From Clostridiales bacterium (GTDB lineage: Bacteria > Bacillota > Clostridia > Christensenellales > Aristaeellaceae), in NCBI GenBank assembly GCA_015056245.1, contig SVGQ01000004.1:1-58133 (forward strand): 58,133 nucleotides of DNA, written 5' to 3'. Position numbers and translations under genes: made by a program. The number at the start of each line of letters is the position of its first letter. The stretch's first letter is position 1. The notes under the pieces were generated by a model. It saw nothing but the letters and a program-made list of their open reading frames with translations. It had not been told where the DNA came from and made no database searches. Positions 14,843 to 22,131 of this stretch are shown piece by piece.

Positions 14843-15552
14843 TGGGATTGGTAGTCAATATTCGCCAATCTGGCTTGCTTACACAGATCCTTTGTTTGCA
14901 GTTTATACTGTTTTCCCTCTTTGATGAAGTAGGTGCCGCATTGCCGGAACTCAAAATTCACATTCTTTCGGACGCACATTTCCCGAAGCGCCAGCACCCA
15001 TTCGTAGTCCAGCGGTCTGGCCTGTGCATCGGATTCACCACCAACCACAACAAGCTCAATGCCATCCAGATACCGCTCGATATCGATCCTCTCCAGCAGC
15101 GGTTGCGCGGTAATACATTTGTGACGGATCGGCAGTGTTTGAAATACTGCCAGCTTCCGGTCAGCATTTTTCTGGGTTTCGATGGTACAGCCCACCACCA
15201 CGTTTTCATAGCCGTCGCCCCAGTCGTTGGGAACACAATCCATAAATCGTTCGATCCGCTTGGTGAGAAACAGAAACGTACAGTCCTGCCTTTCCCGGAT
15301 CATTGCCCAGCATTCCTCGCGCCAACCATCTGCTTCTTCCAGAAGAAAATCGGTGGAAAAACCCAGATACACCATGCCGCTTTTCATTTTGTAGCTGCCG
15401 TTCTTCAGTTTTTCCACCGGCTTGCGGAAATCCTTTGTCAAAACAATATCGCCGGTATCCACATTCCGTTTGGCATCACCTTTGTGGATGTAGCAGTGCA
15501 GGCATCCCTCACTGCATCGTTTGCAGCCGCGCCATGGGTTCCACATTGCCAT
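14836..15552 (-). CDS. Phage Gp37/Gp68-like protein (DUF5131)
   Basis: A 238-residue protein starting MAMWNPWRGCKRCSEGCLHC. This is the NPWxGCxxxSEGCxxCY signature of DUF5131 proteins, which resemble radical-SAM enzymes in their clustered cysteines. Other family features are a GFSTDFLLEE segment, FLTKRIERF, VVVGGES and a late FEFRQCG. Function is unproven; family members occur in phages and bacterial chromosomes. ATG 15552 fits the motif and follows GAGGTG. It begins 10 nt after the deaminase stop, so both are probably on one transcript. Confidence 0.8.
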   Translation of the reverse strand: MAMWNPWRGCKRCSEGCLHCYIHKGDAKRNVDTGDIVLTKDFRKPVEKLKNGSYKMKSGMVYLGFSTDFLLEEADGWREECWAMIRERQDCTFLFLTKRIERFMDCVPNDWGDGYENVVVGCTIETQKNADRKLAVFQTLPIRHKCITAQPLLERIDIERYLDGIELVVVGGESDAQARPLDYEWVLALREMCVRKNVNFEFRQCGTYFIKEGKQYKLQTKDLCKQARLANIDYQSHQ

Positions 15553-15562
15553 CAGCAACACC

Positions 15563-16012
15563 TCATTTGTCAGAGAGTAAAAAATACTCTTTGATCTCTT
15601 CAATCAGAAAATCCTTCACCAGCTGAACAGTGTGCTGGTATTCCCCTGCCTTGAGCACCTCTTCGCAGGCAAGGAACGACCAGTTGTCCTCCTTGCCCCG
15701 GTATGCGGGATTATTGGCATATACGATGCCGTCAATCCCCGCCCATATGGCGGCAGATGCACAAAGCGGGCAGGGCTCAAAGGTGGTATACAGCCAGCAG
15801 CCGCCGGGCAGACGAGCCGTTTGCAGCTTCCGGCAGGCTTTCCGGATGGCATTGACCTCCGCATGGGCGGTGGGGTCATTGTCCTGTTGAACGGTGGTGC
15901 ATCCCTTGGCAATGATCTGTCCGGTTGCGTCCACCACAGCAGCGTAAATGGAGTGCTTTGTCCATTGGTCGTGGATCAGTTGGGACATAAGGTCACGGTT
16001 TGGATGCGTCAT
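15563..16012 (-). CDS. Nucleoside/guanine deaminase (cytidine-deaminase fold)
   Basis: A 149-residue zinc deaminase with the HAEVN motif (about residues 50-54; His ligand, Glu proton shuttle) and PCPLCASA (about 80-87; two Cys ligands). Size and the WAGIDGIVYANN strand match guanine deaminase/TadA-like proteins. The C-terminal extension EEIKEYF resembles GuaD-type enzymes more than tRNA deaminases. Substrate not certain. Start ATG 16012 follows AGGAGG. It sits 36 nt after a methyltransferase and 10 nt before the Gp37-type gene. Confidence 0.8.
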   Translation of the reverse strand: MTHPNRDLMSQLIHDQWTKHSIYAAVVDATGQIIAKGCTTVQQDNDPTAHAEVNAIRKACRKLQTARLPGGCWLYTTFEPCPLCASAAIWAGIDGIVYANNPAYRGKEDNWSFLACEEVLKAGEYQHTVQLVKDFLIEEIKEYFLLSDK

Positions 16013-16048
16013 CTTTTTTCCTCCTGCGTATTCCGGCAGTTAGATCGA

Positions 16049-16774
16049 TCAAGCCTTGACCGCCTTGAGGGCAAAATACAATTCGGTGATATCCTCCATC
16101 TGGGATTCCATATACCCATTGATGGTAAATCCGCATTCAATCAGGCCGCCCAGATAGGTCTCCATGGTGTGCCCATACTCCACCCAGCCCGAATCATCGT
16201 GTTCTCGGGCATCAAAGGGCATCCGGTGCACTGCCTTGTAATAGCCGCCATTTTCATCGCTGATGAAATCGCAAAGATAGTTCACCGGGCAGGGAGCCGC
16301 CATGATCAGCGCGCCGCCCTTGTGCAGCACCCGGCTGCACTCCCGGAAAACCTGTTGGGGTTGCGGCACGTACATCAGGGAGGGCGGATTCAGAATCAGG
16401 TCGAAAGTGCCGTCCTCAAACAGCGACAGATTGCACATATTGCCTTTGAGGATTCTCATGGAGAGGTTTTCCCGCCGCGCTATTTCCCGATCCTTGGCAA
16501 GCATACCTGCGGACAGATCCAACACGGTAACCTCCGCTCCGGCACAGGCCAACAGCGGCCCTTGCATGCCGCCTGCGCCCGCAAGGCACAGCACACGTTT
16601 CCCACGCAGTTCTCCCAGCCAGTGAGCGGGGATCTCCTGCCCATAAAAATGCAGCGCCAGTTGGCCCATCCGGGCTTCCTGCAACTGTTCAGGAGTAGCG
16701 CACATCGTCCAGTCCACCTGACTTTCCACCAGACGATCCATATTCTGTTCCACTTGATCAAACACTGTTTTCAT
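16049..16774 (-). CDS. Class I SAM-dependent methyltransferase
   Basis: 241 residues. The SAM-binding motif I is VLCLAGAGGMQGPLL (about 61-75), followed by VLDLSAGMLAKD (motif II) and FDLILNPPSLMYVP (motif IV). The LNPPS sequence is an NPP-type motif, but it appears within a generic Methyltransf_11 layout with an RVLHKGGALIM strand. The target is unknown. The ribosome site before ATG 16774 is weak (ACGGA). It begins 51 nt after the znuB stop on the same strand and may be read through from the zinc operon. Confidence 0.8.
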   Translation of the reverse strand: MKTVFDQVEQNMDRLVESQVDWTMCATPEQLQEARMGQLALHFYGQEIPAHWLGELRGKRVLCLAGAGGMQGPLLACAGAEVTVLDLSAGMLAKDREIARRENLSMRILKGNMCNLSLFEDGTFDLILNPPSLMYVPQPQQVFRECSRVLHKGGALIMAAPCPVNYLCDFISDENGGYYKAVHRMPFDAREHDDSGWVEYGHTMETYLGGLIECGFTINGYMESQMEDITELYFALKAVKA

Positions 16775-16825
16775 GGCATATATCCGTTTCTGTCACTGTT
16801 CATCAAATCGATGCCCGGATTGGTC

Positions 16826-17659
16826 TCAGCCCCGTTCCCGGATACGTCCGATAAGCCAGAACACCAAAAAAGCTACAATATTCGCCACCACCACACTGGC
16901 GCCGGTGGGGGTATCCAGCAGGTAGGAGCCGCACAGGCCAAGCATAAAGCACACCACCGACAGGATGGCGGCGCAGATGGTCACGCTGCGGAAGCTGCGG
17001 CATAACCGCATGGCGGTCAGCGCCGGGAAGATGATCAGGCTGGAGATGAGCATGGCGCCCATCACACGCATGCCCAGCACAATGGTCAGGGCGGTCAGGC
17101 AGGCCAGCAGCATATGGTAGGCTTCCACCTTCTCGCCGGTAGCCCGGGCAAAGGTTTCATCAAAGGTGACTGCAAACATTTTGCGGTAGTACACACAGAA
17201 CAGCACCAGCACCACCGCCGCCAGCGCGACACTGAGCCACACATCCTCGCCGGTCATGGCAAGCACGCTGCCGAAGAGATAGTTGTTCACATCTCCTGTG
17301 GTGCCACTGGAAAGGCTCAATACGATCACACCGATCGCCAACGAGCCAGCGGAGATCATTGCGATGAGGGCATCGCCTTTCAGCTTGGCGCGGCTGGACA
17401 GGCGCAGCAAAAGCACCGCTGCCACCATCACCACCGGGATGGACACTGCCAAAGGAGCCATTCCCAATGCCGATGCCACCGCCAGCGCACCAAAACCCAC
17501 GTGGCTCAGACCATCGCCGATCATAGAGTAGCGTTTGAGCACAAGGCTCACACCCAGCAGCGCAGCGCAAAGGCTCACCAGCACGCCCACCACAGCGGCG
17601 CGCACCATAAAGTGATAGCTGAACATCTTGCTCAGCAAAGCGAATACTTCGTTATTCAT
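16826..17659 (-). CDS. znuB: Zinc ABC transporter permease
   Basis: 277 residues with about eight or nine membrane helices. Family features include YSMIGDGLSHVGFGALA (helix-loop contact region), GDALIAMISAG, a cytosolic VTFDETFARATG coupling segment and MGAMLISSLIIFPALTA. It forms the membrane channel of a ZnuABC-type importer. ATG 17659 (MNNEVFALL) follows GGAGG at 11 nt; an upstream alternative lacks similarity. It overlaps znuC by 8 bp. Confidence 0.92.
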   Translation of the reverse strand: MNNEVFALLSKMFSYHFMVRAAVVGVLVSLCAALLGVSLVLKRYSMIGDGLSHVGFGALAVASALGMAPLAVSIPVVMVAAVLLLRLSSRAKLKGDALIAMISAGSLAIGVIVLSLSSGTTGDVNNYLFGSVLAMTGEDVWLSVALAAVVLVLFCVYYRKMFAVTFDETFARATGEKVEAYHMLLACLTALTIVLGMRVMGAMLISSLIIFPALTAMRLCRSFRSVTICAAILSVVCFMLGLCGSYLLDTPTGASVVVANIVAFLVFWLIGRIRERG

Positions 17660-18350
17660 GGCAGCAGCAACCTCCAAAGAACGCCACGCCCAGCGGGGAA
17701 TGGCGGTATTCAAACGGCGTGCCGTAGAAGCTGCCGGTGTTGGACAGATGCAGAATGCGGTCAGCCTCCTGGGTGGCTGCCTGTATGTCGTGGGAGATCA
17801 TCACCACGGTCAGATCGCGCTGCTCATGGAGCATGCGGATCACATCGTACATTTCCCGGGTCACCACAGGGTCAAGACCTGCCACTGGTTCATCCAGCAG
17901 CAGCAGGGAACGGGTGGCGCACAGGGCACGGGCCAGCAAAACCCGCTGCTGCTGACCGCCGCTGAGCCTTGCAAAGCTCCGCTTCGCAAGATGCTCCATG
18001 CCCATCAGGTGCAGGTTCTCTTCCACCTGCTGGCGGCGCTGAGAATTCATCCACAGGCCATGACAGCCGGAGGATGCCACCTCCCACACAGAAGCGGGAA
18101 AGTCTGGCTGCCATTCCACCCGCTGGGGCAGATAGCCGATCTCCGTCTGACGCAGACCATCTCCGAAGGTCACCTTGCCGCTGACAGGCTTCAAAAGGCC
18201 AAGCAACCCTTTCACCAGTGTGGATTTGCCGGAGCCGTTCTCGCCTACAATACAGAGATACTGGCCTTTTTCGATCTGCAAATCCAAATCCCTTACCACG
18301 GGCACGCCTTCATAGGCGAATGTGGCTTTTTCACAGGTAATCAAAGACAT
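17652..18350 (-). CDS. znuC: Zinc ABC transporter ATP-binding protein
   Basis: A 232-residue ATPase with Walker A GENGSGKST (about 36-44), Q-loop YLPQR, signature LSGGQQQR, Walker B LLLLDEPVAGLD and switch His ISHD. It energises the ZnuB permease. The protein ends FFGGCCCHE, a Cys/His tail that could sense or bind zinc; such tails are common in this family. It overlaps znuA by 10 bp and znuB by 8 bp, indicating coupled translation. Start follows GGAGG. Confidence 0.93.
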   Translation of the reverse strand: MSLITCEKATFAYEGVPVVRDLDLQIEKGQYLCIVGENGSGKSTLVKGLLGLLKPVSGKVTFGDGLRQTEIGYLPQRVEWQPDFPASVWEVASSGCHGLWMNSQRRQQVEENLHLMGMEHLAKRSFARLSGGQQQRVLLARALCATRSLLLLDEPVAGLDPVVTREMYDVIRMLHEQRDLTVVMISHDIQAATQEADRILHLSNTGSFYGTPFEYRHSPLGVAFFGGCCCHE

Positions 18351-19393
18351 CCGTTCAGCGCCTCCTTCAAGGCTTCAACATTCTGCTGCATCAGGGAAAC
18401 ATAGGTGGCTCCAGCTTCGATTTCCTCTGTAGAAACCGTGTGGCAGCCATGGAACAGCCGAAGCTGCGCCCCGGTTTCCTCCGCAAGGATGCGGGCGGTT
18501 TTCTGGCTGGAATACTCAATGTGGAATACCACAGGCACGCCTTCCGCCCGGACCGTATCCACCAGCGAGATCACTGTGCGTACGCTGGGTTCGCTGTCCT
18601 CGCTGCAGCCGGGGAAAGCCGCATCGTACCGAAGACCATAGGCAGCGACGAAATACCGCAGCGGGAAACGGTCGCCAAAGATGATCAGATCTCGGGGGCT
18701 GCTGGCGACGATCTCCGAAAAAGCGCGGTCGATCTCTTCGATTTGTGCCGTGTAGGCAGCTGCGTTTACACGGAATGTTTCCGCCGCTTCCGGGCGAATG
18801 CGGCACAGCTTGTCCGCAATGGCATCAACGATCACAATGGCGTTGCGGGGAGAGGTCCACACATGTTCGTCCATCTCCTCGGCATGGGCATGGTCATGGT
18901 GATGCGTTTCATCCGTACAGGCAGCTGTGTCATGATCATGGTCGTGGTCTGCTTGCATGCTGGCGGTGTGTTCCTCTGCCAGCACTGTGACCACATCCAT
19001 CATGCGCAGAGTTTCCGGGGCTTCCTCCCCCATGGAAGCCAGGATCCGCTCGATCCAGCTGTCGCTTTCACCGCCGGTGTAGATGAACAGATCCGCATTC
19101 TGGATCGCCAGCAGATCCTTGGGAGAAGGCTCAAAACTATGGCTGTCTGCCCCGGGCGGGATCAGCATGGATACCTGCGCCCCCTCCCCTGCCACCTGTC
19201 GGGCAAAATCAAAACCCGGGAAAATCATGGTGACGATCTCCAAGGGGGTATCTTCTTGCTGGGGAAGCCCTGTTTGGGATTGTGCTGTTGGCTGGCCCCC
19301 TTCGGATGCAAAAACAGTTACCTGTGCTGCCAGTAAACAAAGGCTCAGCATCATGCAGGCCAACAAACGGAATGTTTTCTTCTCTCGTTTCAT
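18341..19393 (-). CDS. znuA: Zinc-binding substrate-binding protein
   Basis: 350 residues. A signal sequence (about 1-29, ending VTVFASE) is followed by a Gln/Ser-rich stretch and the cluster A-1 fold. A metal-capturing His/Asp-rich loop (about 140-170) contains DHDHDHD and THHHDHAHAEEMDEH, preceding the conserved HVWTSPRN. PGADSHSFEPSP is the first metal-ligand motif. No lipobox Cys is obvious, so anchoring is unclear. It starts within the zur stop (ATGA overlap) and forms zur-znuACB. Confidence 0.92.
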   Translation of the reverse strand: MKREKKTFRLLACMMLSLCLLAAQVTVFASEGGQPTAQSQTGLPQQEDTPLEIVTMIFPGFDFARQVAGEGAQVSMLIPPGADSHSFEPSPKDLLAIQNADLFIYTGGESDSWIERILASMGEEAPETLRMMDVVTVLAEEHTASMQADHDHDHDTAACTDETHHHDHAHAEEMDEHVWTSPRNAIVIVDAIADKLCRIRPEAAETFRVNAAAYTAQIEEIDRAFSEIVASSPRDLIIFGDRFPLRYFVAAYGLRYDAAFPGCSEDSEPSVRTVISLVDTVRAEGVPVVFHIEYSSQKTARILAEETGAQLRLFHGCHTVSTEEIEAGATYVSLMQQNVEALKEALNGCL

Positions 19394-19815
19394 TTCGTAG
19401 ATACCTTCTCATGTTTTTGGGCACAGGTCGCGCAAAGGCCGCACAGCAGCGTGCGTCCCTCGTCCAGCACGAAACCGTGGTGGGCGCTGATATGAGCCGC
19501 AAAGGCCTCCACCTCATCACAGTGCAGATGCTCCATCGCCCCGCAGCTGTAGCAGCGGATGTGCAGATGGCTTTCCCGGCAGGGATTGTATTGATATTGG
19601 GCTGCTTCGCTGCTGCTCTGAGGGGCATAACGCCGCAGAACACCTGCGTCGCACAACTTGGTGATGGCGCGATATACTGTGGTCTTGCCCACATCCATTC
19701 CCTCATCCAGCAGTTTGCGGTAAGCCTCCTCTGCCGTCATGCAGTTCTCTTGCATACGCTCAAACAGCGCCGCAACTGCTTCCTGCTGTCTGGTCTGATA
19801 GCTGCCACGTTGCAT
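19390..19815 (-). CDS. zur: Fur-family zinc uptake regulator
   Basis: A 141-residue Fur-type repressor. The N-terminal winged helix contains TTVYRAITKLCDAGVL. The metal-sensing half has HLHIRCYSCG and LHCDEVE, and the structural zinc site is CxxC plus C-terminal CGLCATC. Its place at the head of znuACB identifies it as Zur rather than Fur or PerR. A perfect 21-bp palindrome over the transcription start implies autorepression. Start ATG 19815 follows GGAGG. Confidence 0.9.
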   Translation of the reverse strand: MQRGSYQTRQQEAVAALFERMQENCMTAEEAYRKLLDEGMDVGKTTVYRAITKLCDAGVLRRYAPQSSSEAAQYQYNPCRESHLHIRCYSCGAMEHLHCDEVEAFAAHISAHHGFVLDEGRTLLCGLCATCAQKHEKVSTK

Positions 19816-19836
19816 CTGGAATCCTCCTTCAAGAAA

Positions 19837-19893
19837 TGAAAATGAATTTCATTTTCAGATTGGTAGTATACACGAGGAGACCATGCCTGTCAA
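19837..19893 (-). promoter_or_regulatory. zur-znuACB promoter with Zur box
   Basis: Minus-strand TTGACA (19888-19893) and TATACT (19865-19870) are 17 bp apart. Starting 7 bp past the -10, TGAAAATGA-N3-TCATTTTCA (19837-19857) is a perfect inverted repeat covering the expected transcription start. Fur-family boxes have this AT-rich palindromic form. Confidence 0.8.
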
Positions 19894-19930
19894 GGAAAAC
19901 GAAAGTTTTCGAAGCGATAGGAGCACAATA

Positions 19931-19952
19931 GAAAACCGCCCCGAAGGGCGGC
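19931..19952 (-). terminator. Terminator of Hsp70 operon
   Basis: Six-bp GC stem (19936-19941 and 19946-19951) with a stable TTCG tetraloop on the minus strand, followed by TTTT. It lies 27 bp past the stop of the zinc-ribbon gene. Confidence 0.75.
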
Positions 19953-19978
19953 ACAAAAAATCAGGTAACCACGCAGTC

Positions 19979-20425
19979 TCAGCTTTTCTGTGTAAAGCTG
20001 GTATGGCAACGGCTGCAGGTGATGGTCACCACGCCGCTGCCACGCTTGAGGCGCAGCCACGCCTTGCAGCCGGGGCACTTGAAATACTTATAGATCTTAC
20101 GGTTTTTGAACCGATTCGCCGCCTGATTGCGTTTTTTCTTCTGTCTCTCCATGAAGGTAACATAGCGGCGGTTTTCTGCCCGGCGTTTGTCCAGATTGCG
20201 GGAAAACATACGATACACGCACAGTATATAGGCTGCCATGCCGGCGAAAGAAAACAGCATGCTCAAAAGAGCCAGCACAGGCCGGTTCACAAAACTGCCC
20301 AGAATGGAACTGAGCAGATAACAGACAAGACCGCCGAACAAAAGCGCCACGCTCAGCTGATCAGTACCATTGCGACCATTCATAAAGGAACGCAGCGTCT
20401 GTTTGATTTTCTCCCAAAAAGACAT
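19979..20425 (-). CDS. Zinc-ribbon membrane protein at the end of the Hsp70 operon
   Basis: 148 residues. Two membrane helices (about 24-44 and 50-70) are followed by a basic linker (RRAENRRYVTFMERQKKKR) and a C-terminal zinc ribbon, CPGC...CSRC (about 116-138). The ribbon should face the cytosol. It starts 19 nt after the J-protein stop, with GGAAAGGAG as ribosome site, and is the last gene of the operon. It may tether the J-protein or its client to the membrane; that is inference from position only. Confidence 0.7.
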   Translation of the reverse strand: MSFWEKIKQTLRSFMNGRNGTDQLSVALLFGGLVCYLLSSILGSFVNRPVLALLSMLFSFAGMAAYILCVYRMFSRNLDKRRAENRRYVTFMERQKKKRNQAANRFKNRKIYKYFKCPGCKAWLRLKRGSGVVTITCSRCHTSFTQKS

Positions 20426-20444
20426 TGTTTTTTTCTCCTTTCCG

Positions 20445-21242
20445 TCAGCAACAATAGAAGCCGCGACCGCAGCAACAGTTGCACAGCATATTCATCATGC
20501 AGCAGGTCATCATCGGGCTGGAGCAGCAGTTGAGTCCACCCGCGCTGCCGCCCCGGTAACCATAAGCCTGTCCCCCGGCATTGAGCTGGGCCAGCAGTTC
20601 CCGGTACGCCACTTCATCCGGAGCCATCTGGGAGGCAGTTCGGGCATCGTTGAGGGCGGCGATGCGATTCCCTGCACCCATATTAGCCCGTGCGCTCCAG
20701 TAGTACCACGCTGCCTTGTGCTGGTCGATTTGTTTGAGGGCTTTGAGCGCATCGCCATAGCGGCCTGCCAGCACCATCTGCTCCACATTCTTGAAAATGG
20801 GATCATTTTCATAATAGGAGGTGGTTTGATAGGAACGGCTGCTGCCGCCAAACAGATCCTCAAAATTGAAGAACTGGAATCCCCCGAAATCGTAACCCTG
20901 CTGCCCGGAACTGCCTTGGCGGTAACCGCCGTAGCTATCCTGCGAGCCATTGCCGCCAAAAGGGCCATAGTTGCCGGAGGAACCGCCAAAGGGGCCGTAG
21001 CTGCTGGAAGAGCCGCCATAACTGCCGCTATAGCCGCTACCCGCAGAGCCATACCCACCCTGACCCTTGTTCTTGATCAGGTAGGTATAGGCATCGTTGA
21101 CTTCCTTCATTTTGCGCTCAGCTTCCGCGCTGCCGCCGTTCAGATCCGGGTGATATTTCTTGGCCAGCTTGCGGTAGGCCGCCTTGATCTCATCATCACT
21201 TGCGCCAGGGGATAATCCCAGCACCTCATAGGGGTCTCTCAT
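20445..21242 (-). CDS. J-domain protein with Gly/Ser-rich linker and cysteine-rich tail
   Basis: 265 residues. A J-domain (1-65) has the HPD triad at 31-33, needed to stimulate Hsp70. A Gly/Ser/Tyr-rich linker (about 60-120) and a [15 protein letters not shown] stretch follow. A helical, TPR-like region (about 145-225) contains [20 protein letters not shown]. The last 28 residues hold ten Cys and five Met, with CC, CC, C, CCC and CC blocks. The gene overlaps DUF5685 by 4 bp (ATGA) and follows the dnaK-like gene, so it is the probable co-chaperone. The tail could bind metal or be acylated. Confidence 0.82.
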   Translation of the reverse strand: MRDPYEVLGLSPGASDDEIKAAYRKLAKKYHPDLNGGSAEAERKMKEVNDAYTYLIKNKGQGGYGSAGSGYSGSYGGSSSSYGPFGGSSGNYGPFGGNGSQDSYGGYRQGSSGQQGYDFGGFQFFNFEDLFGGSSRSYQTTSYYENDPIFKNVEQMVLAGRYGDALKALKQIDQHKAAWYYWSARANMGAGNRIAALNDARTASQMAPDEVAYRELLAQLNAGGQAYGYRGGSAGGLNCCSSPMMTCCMMNMLCNCCCGRGFYCC

Positions 21243-22099
21243 GCTGTCCCTTCTTTCACAACAGCGGGCTTGTTCTTATCCCGCCGCTTCTGTAGTGCAC
21301 GGTAGCGCATCCAGCAGCCACCGTAAAGGATATTCCGCAAAAGATCCGCATCCTGTACCACAGGCAGCGTTTCAAAGGCTTCTGTGCATTCCGCGATCAG
21401 CATCGTCAGGCTTTGGAAGACAAAGGTTTCGTAGTCCTCCCGCTGATGATGGGCTGCCAGCGGATTATAGCGCCCCTTGCGCAGATCGGCGGGCAGATCC
21501 TCGTAGGCATCCATCAGGTAGATGAACCGCCCCAGCCCCTGCCCCATCTGACCAAGGGTATCCGCCCAGTAGTCCTTTTCCTTGTAACGGTAGATGACTC
21601 CCAGCATCTGCGCTGTCAGGTTGGCTGCGCCATCCAGGCTGTCATCGCCAGCCTTTTCAAGGGCGCTGATCTGCTGAAGGCATTTTTCAATGGCAAGGCA
21701 CTTTTCCGGATATTTCCCGCACACCCGCTGATAGGCTTTATTCAGCAAAGCCGCTTCGCCCCGGCTGATGAAGCTTCGGTCATCCTGCCAGTTATCCATG
21801 CATTTGTGGTAGCTGAGGGCTACATTCATATCGGCGCAGTATTCCGCTGCTTCGCTGTAGATATAGTTGCGCCCGGCGACCGGATGCAGTGCGCAATGCT
21901 CCAGCCCCAGTGTTTCCTGCGGCTCATAGAGGGAGTTGAGCAGGATGTAGAGAAATGTCAGGTCGTAGCTGAGGGTGATGCGGCTCAGCCCGCCGTGGCG
22001 CAGGCGCAGGGTGCGGCAAAGGCCGCAGTAAAACGCCCGATACCGGTCGCTGCGGTCCTTGGGCAGCGCATCCGGCGCAATGGTTACATAACCAAACAT
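21239..22099 (-). CDS. DUF5685 protein, possible isoprenoid-synthase-like fold
   Basis: 286 residues, mostly helical, of the DUF5685 family. C25-x2-C28 and C69-x2-H72 form a possible metal site. Two acidic motifs stand out. [13 protein letters not shown] (98-110) is followed about 90 residues later by D197-x3-D201-x3-D205 within [17 protein letters not shown]. Spacing and the GRYNP ending resemble the two Asp-rich motifs of squalene/phytoene synthases. Function is unknown. It starts 32 nt after the dnaK-like stop and overlaps the J-protein gene, so all are one transcript. Confidence 0.75.
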   Translation of the reverse strand: MFGYVTIAPDALPKDRSDRYRAFYCGLCRTLRLRHGGLSRITLSYDLTFLYILLNSLYEPQETLGLEHCALHPVAGRNYIYSEAAEYCADMNVALSYHKCMDNWQDDRSFISRGEAALLNKAYQRVCGKYPEKCLAIEKCLQQISALEKAGDDSLDGAANLTAQMLGVIYRYKEKDYWADTLGQMGQGLGRFIYLMDAYEDLPADLRKGRYNPLAAHHQREDYETFVFQSLTMLIAECTEAFETLPVVQDADLLRNILYGGCWMRYRALQKRRDKNKPAVVKEGTA

Positions 22100-22131
22100 G
22101 TTTGTTTGCCTTTCCTTTGGTAGATGGGCCG

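Noticed and set aside
18901..18960. Short tandem repeat around the CATGGTCATGGTGATG region
   Set aside because: It encodes the His/Asp-rich metal loop of ZnuA, so it reflects protein composition rather than a DNA repeat element.
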